Shown: in pieces, positions 42,545 through 53,545 of the stretch
Layout of the letters: every line of letters starts with the position of its first letter
Position numbering within the stretch: the first letter of the stretch is position 1
Assembly: GCF_000003815.2 (NCBI RefSeq)
Contig: NC_049985.1
Location: 24,822,714-24,885,086, forward strand
DNA from: Branchiostoma floridae
Taxonomy: Eukaryota > Chordata > Leptocardii > Amphioxiformes > Branchiostomatidae
Direction: 5' to 3'
Length of the DNA stretch: 62,373 bases
Program-made: the position numbers and the translations under genes
Notes under the pieces: model-generated
What the model saw: the letters and a program-made list of their open reading frames with translations, nothing else
Told to the model about the DNA's origin: nothing
Databases searched by the model: none

Positions 42545-45500
42545 NNNNNNNNNNNNNNNNNNNNNNNNNNNNNNNNNNNNNNNNNNNNNNNNNNNNNNNN
42601 NNNNNNNNNNNNNNNNNNNNNNNNNNNNNNNNNNNNNNNNNNNNGTTTTATTCATACTTCTCAAATTCTGTAGCTTGTAAATGTAAGTTTGAAAGTAGTT
42701 ACAGTGGAAAACGTCAACATATCTTCAGAAAGGACGTTGTAGCCGCATCATTTCCTTTAAGAAACTTTATTCAAGCCTATACTTAATGTAAGTTTGAGTG
42801 TCTAGATTTGGCTGATATACTGTAAATGCAGAAATATTCGTGGTGGATTAATGTTTGCGGTTTTTGCGGCGGCCGCTTAACCGCAAATTTAAAACCACCG
42901 CGAACATTTTTCCATAACAGTAAGAGACTACAGTGCACGGTGCTACCGCGAAATTAAATCCACCGCGAAAAGTCCATTTTCCCGCTACTGCGAAATTAAA
43001 TCCCTGCGAACTTAAATGCATTTACAGTATTATGAAATTATCTGCAGGTTTGACGGGCCCACCAGGTGCAGGGAAATCCACCTTTATTGAGGCTTTTGGG
43101 AAGTTCCTGACTGACTCTGGACACAAGGTCGCTGTACTAGCTGTGGATCCCTCATCATCCACCACTGGAGGTAAGTACACCCAGCAACTAGGAGTGGGTA
43201 ATGTTACAGAAAATTCAGGTTAGGTTCAGGTCTAGAGGACCAGGTCCAGACCTGAACCGGGTCCTAATTGTTTGCGAAAACTCATGTAAACAAGACCTAG
43301 GCAAGCTGTACTGTACGTTTTACTGTCGAACTTGGTAGAATGACTATAAACTCTACATTACTTCGCTCTCACTATTTACTTGGTCCGGTAAACTCTTAAG
43401 CGTGTGAATGCCTGCCGATATAATTGTGTTCATTTTCTAATCGGTCCAACATCCAGTCCACTGATTTTTTCGGGTCCTTTTTTTGGGAACGGTCCCATAA
43501 GGAAAAACGGTTTTGTACTGGTACGACATGCCGGTACTCATTTCTTTGGGTAAAAGTTTAGAAATGAAGTGGATTAATTCCTCAAGATCTTTCGTACTGC
43601 AGTAGTCATTAGATCATATATCTGGAGCCACATCATTCCCAATAAACAGGCTGTCACAAAGAGGGTTTCTTCAGTAGCTAAAGGCTTTGGAATTTGCTTT
43701 CAGCTTCAGTGTTTCCAGCAAGACCTAGCCTGAACTCTTTCAAGTCAGTTGTCAACAAAATTCTCTTACTAGTAAACTCTTTTCCTAGAGCTACTTTCTT
43801 CTCTTAGACTACAAGAGACAAGTTTTTGTCGACACGTCATCCCGAGTCAGTCAGGTTGTATTGACGCACGCCGGCGATGACCTCTGACCTTAGCCGTCGG
43901 CGGGAAAAGGGGAAACCAAATTGGCTCTGACCTCCAGAGGGCTTCCCAGGCAGTCCGAGGTCAAACATATTCATCTATACATCTCATGTAAATGGGAAAG
44001 ACAGGGAAATGGGCTGCCAAGACTTCACACTCAACCTGTCACTCAGAGTCAGGGCTTGAAATACTTTTTTTCTGCATACAGTCAAACCTGTATTAGCGGC
44101 CACCTTTGCATAGCAGCCACCTGGCCATAGTGGCCACGTTTTGTCGGTCCCTTGGATTTGTAATGATTAAGAAATAGGCTTAGTGGCCACCTGTCCAACG
44201 CGGCCACGGCCACACAATTTCTGGTCCAGTTGATACAGAAACACTGCCTTATGCAACCATACTGCAGCCTTATGTCACCCTGCACCGAGTTTGAAATTGT
44301 CGTTTGCCAAGGATTTGGAGTTCCTGACAGGGTCATTTTGACGGTAGCAGAACATATGCATGCCTTGAGCATTAAAGTGCAAGTCTTTGTCTGTGAATTT
44401 AGTATTTACCGATCGAGACAATGTTACTTGGTGAGAAAGATTGATGGGAACTGAAATCATAGCTTGCTCATGGTCAATTGATTTTTTCTCTATAGTGGCC
44501 ATATTTCTCTAGTCCCTTGAGTGGCCGTTATAGACAGGTTTGATTGTACCTGCACTGGTGCAGGTAACATTGAAAATTACCTGCACCAGACACACTTTAC
44601 CTGAACCACTCTGAATTAAGGAAGTGTGGATCATACTAAAACTGTTCAGGAACCATGTTTGCTTTCTTTTTCTTTTTCTTTTATACTTAATAGGTGGTAA
44701 TTATAACACCACTAACAGCCAATGCAGCAAAGAACAATCCACATGCACCCACATCATAGGACATTTATGTATAAAACCCATTACTTGGACCAGTGCAGGT
44801 TAGGTGCAGGTAGACACCAGAAATACCAGCACAGCTCCATTTATACCTGCACTAACCTGCATATGCAGGTTGTATTTCGAGCCCTGAGAGTGTTGTTCAA
44901 ATGTATGCCCTAATGGTAATGCAAGTCATATCAAAACTGTCTATTTGAGAAGGTCTAAGGCATCCAGGAATGAATAATGATATCTTTTCATTTGATCTTT
45001 GTCCATGTAACTGCCAAAAACATGTTCAATACTTGAAGTACCATTAGCAACTCAAAAGTTCAAGCGGACACGTAGCATTCAACTTGCTCTCAAAAGTTTT
45101 ATCATAAATATTGCATATATGAAGTTTATATGTACAATCTGGGTGCTAACATGTGTATCAGGAACAAAGTAAACTCCCTAGAACAGCTTGGAAAAGGTTG
45201 AACAGAGATTTAATGATGGCATGTTAAAATGGGACCCATTCAACTTCAAGTATACTGTTGATGCATTTATTAATAAGTTTGCATGGTTTTGACACTGCAT
45301 TTTTTTTCCAAAACTTTTTGTGGTGCCTTCTGCCCACCTACCTCCATGTCCAAGTCCTTCTTTATGTACTGTAAATGCATTTTAGTTCGCGGGGATTTAA
45401 TTTCGTGGTAGCGGGAAAACGGACTTTTCGAGGTGGTTTTAAGTTCGCAGTACCACCATGCACTGTAGTCTCTAACTGCCTTGGAAAAATGTACGTGGTG

Positions 45501-48500
45501 GTTTTTAATTCATTGTGAAGCGACCACCGCGAAAACCGCGAACATTAAAAAGCCGCGAAAGTTTCTGCATTTACAGTACTATACACTGCACAGCATTATG
45601 ATGTGTTGTAGGCATTTACTGTTCTATCCGTCTGAAGCATCCTTGTAGGGTCGCTAGTACACACATGTACGTGTTTTCCGACTGGCTGTCCGTAAACGCG
45701 CTGGTGTCTTCATTATCTTCATGAAAAATGGAGATACAGTTTTGCGTGTGTCTGTGTATCTGGATTTCTAGATCTGTAGTGAGCAGAACTCAAGAACCTC
45801 TAGATTGATTACGATGATATTTGGTTTGCGGGTAGGTCTTAGGAAGACAAAGGTCAAGGTCAACTTTGGGCCCCCTGGAATGTGACCTTGATACTGCAGC
45901 AAAAATTTGTTTTTTTAATCTTTTGAACTGAATGTGCTATGGTCTTGTTTGGGGTAGTTTCAAGTTTGAGTTACAGTCACATACAGTAACTTACAGTAAC
46001 TGAGTTACAGTACTAGTAACACCCCTGTTTTCTCCTGACCACGAAGTTTAATCACCGCCAACTTAAGATGCATTTATAGTATCACCATAACCTTCTGGTT
46101 CTCTGATAGATCTCAGTACTTGACAAACAGGGGAACAGCAATCTGCAGTCCAGGGTTGTAGCCAGCCTGAAATCATTTTCCTTCCCCTCGGTTTTGAATC
46201 CTATCAAGCACCAAAGGTGCGACGTTCCTAGGGGGGTCTGGAGTCTGGAGGTCTGGAGGACATTTTTTTATATCTTTACATTCAATGATTTATCAATTTT
46301 TGTCAGTCACAGAGGACGGAATGGGCAAAATTTTTTTTTCCGTCCTCGGCTGCAAAATTCTGTCAAAGGACTGGTGCTGGCTACAACCCTGACGCCAACT
46401 TAAAATGCATTTACGGTATCACCTTAACCTTTGATAGATCCCAGTACTTAACAAACAGAGGAACAGCAATCTGCAGTCTAACTGCACACATTGGGCAACT
46501 AGGATTAATGGTGAGACCTTGGCTCGGGGCCGAGAAATTGCCCCAGCAATATATCATGGCTGAAACAACCGCTGGAGGGAATCCAACACCCGCATTGCAA
46601 TCAACACAGGCACCTGGGTTCTTTTTCAACTGGAAAATAAGACGTTAAAAGTGTGCAAATTTGCTTAAAAGGGACGCACTTTGTATTGGATACTTGTGTT
46701 ATGGCGTAACACATTTGTACTGAACAGTATACAGGCTGCATATCCCTCTTCTTCCAATGCTTCTTCTTCCACTACCTCTTCTTGCACCTCCCTAATAAAA
46801 GTTATTCTACATGGGTAAAGTGAGGAAACTCATGTTAAGTGCCTTTCCCTTAAGGGCACAGAATCAATTGCATGGCAGGATTCAAAACCAGGACGTTTCT
46901 ACTCTGAGTCAACTACCCTTTAGTTATGCAACATGACCCCACTTGTATACATAAAAGACATTATTCTGAGATCACTTACATTGGGCCAGTGAGTGAGAAA
47001 CTGCTGTGACTTTGCCTCCACTGATCTGCTTGGATATTAGGATTTGAATTGAAGCTCTTAGTCTTACCCAGGGGTTAAGAGGTCAAACTACATTTACAAT
47101 ATGATATGATTCGAAGACACTTTACCTTTATTATCTTCTCCAGGACGTTGTTTTACCAAATTTGTATCCGTGTGTGTGTGTCTTTTTGCAAACAGTATCA
47201 ACGGTGTAACTTGTATCATTGTCATTGTCATTGTTAATGGATCTTAAGTTTACAATATTCGGTATGTTGATTTCTACATTTTTTAGTTGTTTGTAAGATG
47301 AAAAAATGACCAGATTCTGGGCATCCTGGCATGTTTCTTAGGTACTGCAGGGTGACTTTCGTTTTCTTCTGATAATAGATATAAACCTTCTCATCACTTC
47401 TGCAGGTTCCTTATTGGGCGACAAGACAAGGATGCCTGAGTTGTCTCGAGACATGAACGCGTACATCCGCCCCTCCCCCACGTCAGGCACCCTGGGAGGG
47501 GTGAACAGGAGAACCAACGAGGCCATCGTCCTGTGTGAGGGGGCGGGGTATGATGTCATACTGGTGGAGACAGTAGGTATGTATTAAGGCCAACTTTTCA
47601 ATCTAATAATTTCACTGTGAAATTGGATTTGTATTACATTTTATGTCATACCTGTGATGCGAAAACGTTCGATACGGGTGTTCCGGACCGGGCCGTACGT
47701 TTCCGTATCGCACAGGTTCGAAAGGCGTATCACACAGGCTCCATTCGAATAAATCGAACTGTTTCGAGCGGGTCGAATACGGCACGGTTGGTAATTCGAA
47801 TACTTGATTCGGACGTTGGAACATTAATATTGCTGTTGCAACACTTATTGTTCGAGGGCACCAAATTTGTTCAACTTCTGGCGCATTTCGCATCAAAACG
47901 GGTTTTCTCCGGTGGGTATGACATAAATAAAATACAACACGGTGTATTCCGCATCACCCTCGGTCTCAGCCCTCCCGCGGGTCGGATCGCCCGACAGCCG
48001 AATACACCGTGTACTTTTTTCTATATAAATTGTGGTGTCGTGTAGTGTAGGGGTAAAAGTGTTAGGCACAAAAAATGGTTGGTGTTCCAACCCAGTCAGT
48101 AGACTGATCTTGTGCCCTTGTGAATTAGTAACTTTACACGACCATCCTCACTTCATTCAGAACACATACCTACATGTAACTATAGGGAGAATTTTGCAGT
48201 ACTACATTTTTTTATAAACCTACATGTAATAGTATACATGTAAATACTGTACATAGCATAAGTCTTCTCTGTCACAAGCTCTTCCATGTATAACAGTACC
48301 GCCAAACGACCGTGCCAAAAGGCTGACAACCATTTGGCATGGTCGTTTGGCGGTACGTAAACCCCACTGTTACATGTGAGCTGAACCAGATGAAGATCTT
48401 TCCATTCCTTTAACTTTGGATTACTTTCCTTTTAATGATGTTTGTGTGTTATTCTGCAGGTGTGGGCCAGTCAGAGTTTGTGGTTGCTGACATGGTGGAC

Positions 48501-49200
48501 ATGTTTGTTTTACTGGTCCCCCCAGCAGGTGGAGATGAACTGCAGGTAAACAAAAACATTTCCTCTTTGGTAAAACCTAGCTAAAACCTCCTTTGGTAAA
48601 AGCTTCAGAATTTTTTGACACGCTTCAATCCCCATGTACAATATTATTATGATAGATCTTTGACAGGGGTTTGATATATTGAGATATGTCATAGATCTAC
48701 CAAAAACATGATTTAGATATTTTGGAAATGCTACATTACAACTTACAACTATGACATAACTGTTGTTTCTGAATCATATTGAAGGTATAGACTGAGGTTG
48801 AATTAAATCCCAAGTACTTACTCTTGAAAGTCCCATTGCACTTATCAAAAATAAATAAGCCACAGGGTTCTACCCTGTGTGAGTAGATCTTACAGTCCAG
48901 TCATACAAAGCTTGTGCTATAATAGTTACTGCACAAAACTGGTGTGTTGCTGTGCTTAAGCCAGTTTACTGGTTAGTGAAACATACAAACAAAGAAACAC
49001 AGCTACGTGTACAATATAGATAAATGAAAGTGCCATTTTTGCGTCTACAGGCTCTGAAGAAAGGTATAGTGGAGGTGGCAGACCTGGTTGTTGTAAACAA
49101 GGCTGACGGAGACCTGTTACCTGCCGCACGTCGCATACAGGCAGAGTACACATCTGCACTGAAATTTGTCAGGCCCAGGTCGGTCGTATGGAAACCCAGG
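42117..49200 (+). CDS. MMAA: MMAA, mitochondrial cobalamin-chaperone GTPase (3' end not found)
   Basis: Plus-strand exons: 42117-42544 (runs into the gap), 43048-43170, 47406-47576, 48460-48545, 49051-49200. MMAA is a G3E-family GTPase (bacterial MeaB) that gates adenosylcobalamin loading onto methylmalonyl-CoA mutase and protects it. Motifs: P-loop [28 protein letters not shown] with [32 protein letters not shown], and NKAD where the human protein has TKSD. The early part [20 protein letters not shown] matches the N-terminal helical region, after a basic, Ser/Arg-rich mitochondrial leader. Phases of the visible exons agree. The coding sequence stops at a donor GTAAGT after VWKPR. The last 80-90 residues expected from the family were not found before 60058, and a short piece between exon 1 and the P-loop exon is lost in the gap. 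Confidence 0.93.
42545..42644. other. Assembly gap, 100 N
   Basis: Exactly 100 N at the end of MMAA exon 1. It probably hides the exon end and at least the short segment that links it to the P-loop exon. Confidence 0.99.
42818..43029. mobile_element. TACTGTAAATGCA MITE, copy 4, next to the MMAA P-loop exon
   Basis: The 212-bp element has ends TACTGTAAATGCAGAAATAT and GAACTTAAATGCATTTACAGTA shortened by one base step. It ends 18 bp before the exon's first base, so the branch-point zone of that intron lies in the element. Confidence 0.88.
43048..43170 (+). CDS. MMAA: MMAA P-loop exon
   Basis: Phase 1 in and out. It encodes [20 protein letters not shown] and [14 protein letters not shown]. The acceptor tatctgcag lies only 18 bp past the end of a MITE. 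Confidence 0.93.
43194..43545. mobile_element. Diverged hAT-like MITE (TAGGGATGGG family)
   Basis: TAGGAGTGGGTAATGTTACA at the left and CGGTTTTGTACTGGTACGAC toward the right match 24538-25001, with GGTCCAGACCTGAACC inside. The right end is decayed and no target duplication is visible. Intronic in MMAA. Confidence 0.6.
44050..44886. mobile_element. CAGGG...CCCTG element (5-bp target duplication) split by another element
   Basis: Starts CAGGGCTTGAAATACTTT and ends GTATTTCGAGCCCTG, with AGAGT at 44045-44049 and 44887-44891. At 44077 it is interrupted by the TACAGTCAAACC element and resumes at 44549 with ACCTGCACC sequence. Confidence 0.8.
44077..44548. mobile_element. TACAGTCAAACCTG TIR element, copy 2, nested
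   Basis: The 472-bp element has inverted ends TACAGTCAAACCTGTATTAG and TAGACAGGTTTGATTGTA and sits inside 44050-44886. It is therefore the younger of the two insertions. It is homologous to 36718-37213 throughout. Confidence 0.85.
45367..45578. mobile_element. TACTGTAAATGCA MITE, copy 5
   Basis: 212 bp, in the inverse orientation to copies 3 and 4: TACTGTAAATGCATTTTAGT to GTTTCTGCATTTACAGTA. MMAA intron. Confidence 0.85.
46151..46391. mobile_element. CAGGGTTGTAGCCAGC MITE between duplicated flanks
   Basis: Inverted ends CAGGGTTGTAGCCAGCCTG and GGTGCTGGCTACAACCCTG. About 95 bp upstream (46055-46150) and about 95 bp downstream (46390-46484) are copies of one another (TCAGTACTTGACAAACAGGG versus CCAGTACTTAACAAACAGAG). 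Confidence 0.75.
46835..46935 (-). repeat. tRNA-derived SINE fragment, minus strand
   Basis: AAGTGCCTTTCCCTTAAGGGCACAG followed by GGATTCAAAACCAGG is the complement of the SINE body and B-box layout seen at 19285-19395. Confidence 0.4.
47406..47576 (+). CDS. MMAA: MMAA exon with switch regions
   Basis: Acceptor cttctgcag, donor GTATGT, phase 1 both sides. It encodes [40 protein letters not shown] and [10 protein letters not shown]. Confidence 0.95.
47635..48020. mobile_element. Dispersed element bounded by TTATGTCATACC
   Basis: TTATGTCATACCTGTGATGC to GGTATGACATAAATAAAATA, with CCATTCGAATAAATCGAACT in the centre, is the inverse of 29425-29705. It is followed by a half that recurs at 49735-49825 (GGGCTGAGACCGAGG). 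Non-coding. Confidence 0.6.
48291..48372. repeat. Strong 23-bp inverted repeat (hairpin)
   Basis: TACCGCCAAACGACCGTGCC at 48297 is mirrored with one mismatch by GGCATGGTCGTTTGGCGGTA ending 48355. TAACAGT/ACTGTTA flank the whole at 48291 and 48366. The loop is about 13 bases. Intronic in MMAA. Confidence 0.85.
48460..48545 (+). CDS. MMAA: MMAA exon, GVGQSE region
   Basis: Acceptor attctgcag, donor GTAAAC, phase 1 in and phase 0 out. It encodes [20 protein letters not shown] and PAGGDELQ. Confidence 0.95.
49051..49200 (+). CDS. MMAA: MMAA exon, NKxD base-recognition motif
   Basis: Acceptor gcgtctacag, donor GTAAGT, phase 0 both sides, 50 codons. It encodes [20 protein letters not shown] and [13 protein letters not shown]...VWKPR. 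Confidence 0.95.
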
Positions 49201-49489
49201 GTAAGTCACATTCATGTATACAGTCAAGCACTATGTATCCAACAATTCATTCTGTGCAGGGTTGGACAAGTTTTTTAAAACTCACTTGTCCTATCGGGCA
49301 AGCACATTTAAAATTTTCATGGCCCAAACCAATTTTTCACTTGCCTGAAATTTTGCGGGGTAGAAAGGTTGTTGACAAACATCATGACGGAATCAGTCTG
49401 ATAACTAAGACAGAGGTTTTTGTGCCTCTTAAATTGACATCGACAGTGAATGAACCAAACCTGTCTTAAAAACAAATTTCACTGGCAAG

Positions 49490-49600
49490 ATCTTCATACA
49501 CATAGCAATCTGCACCTGGAAGAGGCTTCCAGACAGTGGAGTTGGGGATATCCCTGCCTTAAGTCTTTTAAGACCCTAATAGTATGTTTATTTGTCAACT
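49490..49600 (+). mobile_element. LINE reverse-transcriptase tail remnant
   Basis: ICTWKRLPDSGVGDIPALSL resembles the common end of LINE ORF2 proteins (WN.LP..V....SL..FK). Only this short piece remains. Confidence 0.4.
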
Positions 49601-50275
49601 GTTTTTGAGCAGTATTCTGTATTGTACTACTGTAATAGTCTTGCCGTTAGCTTGCGTAGAATTCATAGTCTGTATAGACTGAATGACACGCACATTACAA
49701 CATGTACCTACATGCACAAGTCCACTGTAATCTGACGTTCTGTTTAGAGAATACCACATGTGAGGGCTGAGACCGAGGATGATTTGGAATTCACGGTGTG
49801 GTATTCTTTTTATGTCATACCAGCAATTACATGTACATGTATGATAAGAGTTGGTCACTTATAGACAAGTGCATGTGTCCCCCATGACAATGGAGCAAAA
49901 TAGCAAGAGGTTACTGCTATCATTCACCTCCAAGCTCAGTTCAATCTTTACCCTTAGTTGAAATGCTGTTGCTGTAACACCAGATGTCATCAGGGTCAGC
50001 CTGACGTATTGCTACTGATACTGTAAGCTGAAGTTATTGACCTGATTGCAGTCGAGAGTAGATCCTGCTCGGTGATAGAGATGGCAGACTTGACCCCATC
50101 CATTCCGTGTCACGGTCACGAACATTTCGGCAATCAAAGATGAATCAGGTGTTAGGAAACTATCGAGGAATATTATTGACGCTGAGATATAAACCCTGAG
50201 TGTTATATTAGTCTCAATGTTTCGTCTCCTGTTGAAGGAATAATGGAGTGAAGTATTGGAGAATGAACTTCAGCA

Positions 50276-50799
50276 TTAAAGGTGTACTACGCAGTCATTT
50301 GCGCTTCAAACTGAAAACAAAAAATCCATTTTCCGCCCATTTCTTTATATAGTTAGTTGAATCAAGCCTACCACGTTACGGAACACTATTCAAGGCATGT
50401 CAGGAGTCGATATTTTCCCCGTGCGAGCGCGTTTAAAAACCTGGGAATCTGCACGCCCGCGCTGGGTTTCAGCCATTTTGTTTCTTCACCGACGAAATCC
50501 GAGTAGTCCCGAGTCTGCCCGAGCCTACCGAGTCATGACGTCACGCACCCGAAACTCACCGGAGATTCCCGACCAATAACCGTTGATGATTGATTCTTGT
50601 TTGAATTCTCACCAGTGCCTAACTAGGGGGGGTCAACAAGTTACAGCGGGCATAGGATGAAATGTTTGTAGGCTAATTCTATATGTTGCAAACGTGAAAT
50701 AATGACACAAAAGTGTCAAAAAGTAGTAGTAAATTTGAGATTTCTTAGTTCTAGAATATTTCAAATTTGAGCGCAAATAACTGCATAGTAGACCTTTAA
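50276..50799. mobile_element. TIR element flanked by TTAA
   Basis: The ends AGGTGTACTACGCAGTCATT and AATAACTGCATAGTAGACCT are flanked by TTAA at 50276-50279 and 50796-50799. A TTAA duplication suggests a piggyBac-like or similar mover. The interior has CGAGTAGTCCCGAGTCTGCC and TGACGTCA but no transposase frame. Confidence 0.65.
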
Positions 50800-50971
50800 G
50801 CTAGGCTGATCTCCAGCATATAAAAAAGAAGGCTTGGGTTGTCTTACCGAAGGGTATACTGTCTAAATATTAGTCACAGTGGTACTGATGATAAACTTCA
50901 GCACTAGCTGCAGTATCATTATGATAGTAGACTTTTGACAGCACAACGATTCAAGATCTTTCAAGGGATAA

Positions 50972-51169
50972 TACTGTAAATGCAGAAATGTTCGCGGTAG
51001 TTTCATGTTCGCGGTTTTCGTGGCGATCAATTCACCTGGAATTTAAAACCACCACAAACATAAGAGACTACAGTGCATGGTGCTACCGCAAACTTAAAAC
51101 CACCGCGAAAAGTCCTTTTTCCCGCTCCCGCGAAATTAAATCCCCACGAACTTAAATGTATTTACAGTA
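50972..51169. mobile_element. TACTGTAAATGCA MITE, copy 6
   Basis: 198 bp, TACTGTAAATGCAGAAATGT to CTTAAATGTATTTACAGTA, with central decay. Confidence 0.85.
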
Positions 51170-51450
51170 AAGTACTGTGTGTTAATGCATGACAGCAAGT
51201 TGAACATGAACAGTTAACAGAATGTTCATTTAGACTTCAGGTGTCATATCATAATGCTTTTTAAAGGATCTCAGATCAAAGATTTCAATGCCTATACAAA
51301 TTGTTTTCATCTTTTTCTATGGCTATATTTTCAAAGTTTGCTGCTGTAGTAACTGTACAGTCCTTACTTAATAAGCATATTCTATTCAGGTACAGTATTG
51401 GCACAGTGATGTTCCACTAACTGTTTTGGACCTGTGCCTACATGGTTTTT

Positions 51451-51848
51451 ACAGTACTGTACTGGAACATAGCACTAAGATATGCCTTCCTTCCTTCCTT
51501 CGCAAAGTGCCCATTGAGTTCACCCTGTACAGCATTTAGATTAGACTCCGCAGTAGTGCACTCATGTACAGTACAGTAGATAACAGCAGGACCAGACAGG
51601 AAGCGATGCATTTTACGTCTGCCGTGTCCTGGGCAATTAAATGATTTTTACAGTACTGTACTGGAACATAGCACTAAGATATGCCTGCCTTCCTTCCTTG
51701 GCAAAGTGCCCATTGAGTTCACCCTGTACAGCATTTAGATTAGACTCCGCAGCAGTGCGCTCATGTACAGTACAGTTGGTAACAGCGGGACCAGACGGGA
51801 AGCGATGCATTTTACGTGTGCCGTGTCTCCCATTACCAGAGGTCATGT
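51451..51848. repeat. Tandem duplication of about 199 bp
   Basis: ACAGTACTGTACTGGAACAT begins at 51451 and again at 51650. The two units stay about 93% alike by eye through GAAGCGATGCATTTTACGT. Confidence 0.85.
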
Positions 51849-52439
51849 AGGGATGCTTCAAGGTCATTCTTGTGTCCTGCCCCGTCGACGTGTGAAGCAT
51901 GTGAATGGAAAAACCTCTGGGACTCATTTTTGGTTACTTGGTTTTTATTTTTACAGGATGAAAGTGTAACGTAATTGACCTTTACCCACAAAGTAACCTA
52001 TATCGGATTCCGTTGTTTTAAAAAGATAGGGAATTCAGGGATAACAAATGGACGGACGGTGGTTTCAAATTGCAATAGTTTCAAAGTATGACAGTTTGAA
52101 ACCACTGTCTACCAACCTCATATCCCTTAAATGCCCTCAGGCTGTTTTTAAGAACAACGGTTATAAGATATCCAGCAGATAAAGGTGAACTACATTTGTA
52201 GCGTTAGTGAGACCAGCCCTAAGAAAGGAAAAAAGAAAAAGATTGTTACAGTAGAGCTTTGCCGTCTTCTTGAGACTTTTATCTAACATTCAGTGGCTAT
52301 TCTATACACAATTATTATGGTACCAGGGCATCTAATTTAGGTTTGTTTTAACAAGGACACATATAATGTCTTGAGGTTTTACCATAATTTAAAGAACTGG
52401 GTTTGTAAAGATGCTGAACTTGATCAGCAAATAAATAGA

Positions 52440-53447
52440 CTGATTTAGAAACTAGAGTTCGGCGACCTCATACCTCCATGAAAATTTAGAGCTTTTGTAA
52501 ATTTCATGCAATTGACTAACACATTAACATAATTTATGCATGGTGTTGTTCATCATTGACTAATGTACACATGTCACAATTATAAAATTCCCATTATTGA
52601 TCAGAAAACGGTTTTGCAATTTTTACATAAATTATGCAAATAAGTTCCGCATTACCATATTAGGTATCTGCTTATATTCTACCTATCATAATTAACATGT
52701 GTTACATTTATTGAAGTCCAGTTATTGAAAACAATGGAATTATACCATTTCCTCATTAATTATGCAAATTAAGCTCTCATTTGCATAACATGTATATCAT
52801 TATGAACATCTTTGCCTAAGGTACCAGCATGCCTAATATGATGCCAATCCGTCAATCCTTTCTGCAGTTATCCTCATTGGAATGTCTTGACAAAAACGCC
52901 CCTGCAGTTCCCAAATTAAATGTTAGGGGGCTGAAACTTGCCCCACTTTGTCATGACACTGAAAGCTATCTACCACCCAAATGTCAAGACCATATCACGT
53001 CAGGGACAAGAGACACATAGAAAAAACTGCTATGATAGAATATTCTCATTAATTATGCAAATGTAATATAATTTTGCATAATTAGTATTTCATTTTGTAC
53101 AACATTGTCTGAGGTACCTACATACCAAAAATCATGAAAATCCGCGGTTCCTTTCTTGAGTTATCGTCTTCAGAAGTTTTTGACAAAAATGCCCCTGCTA
53201 TCCCAAAACTAGACGCTAGGGGGCCCAAACTTATGTCACTTATTCCTTAGCGCAAGAGCTATCTAACACCTAAAAATTGGGACCATAGCTTGTTCAGAAC
53301 ACGAGATAGGAAAACCGGAAGTTGCGCTGCAGTACCAAGGGTAGCCGCTAGGGGGCCCAAAATCTAATCACTTCCAGCTTTCATCACACCCTACCAACAC
53401 ACCAAGCATGAAACCAATCCATCCAGCCGTTCTTGAGTTATCTTGTT

Positions 53448-53499
<52 letters not shown>

Positions 53500-53545
53500 C
53501 ACAAACACAGGGTAAAATATAACCTCCATGACATTTCATGGAGGT
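52440..53545. mobile_element. Composite repeat with CTCCATGA ends and (GACA)n
   Basis: ATACCTCCATGAAAATTT near 52470 and CCTCCATGACATTTCATGGAGG at 53523-53545 bound three related blocks, each with a CAATCCGTC/TTGAGTTATC, GACAAAAAYGCCCCTGC, CTAGGGGGC pattern. A (GACA)n run lies at 53449-53500. Relatives of the blocks occur at 12835-13040, 45770-45915 and 60890-61095. It is non-coding and I cannot name the class. Confidence 0.6.

Noticed and set aside
53449-53500. CRISPR-like array
   Set aside because: It is a plain (GACA)n microsatellite without spacers, and the setting is eukaryotic.
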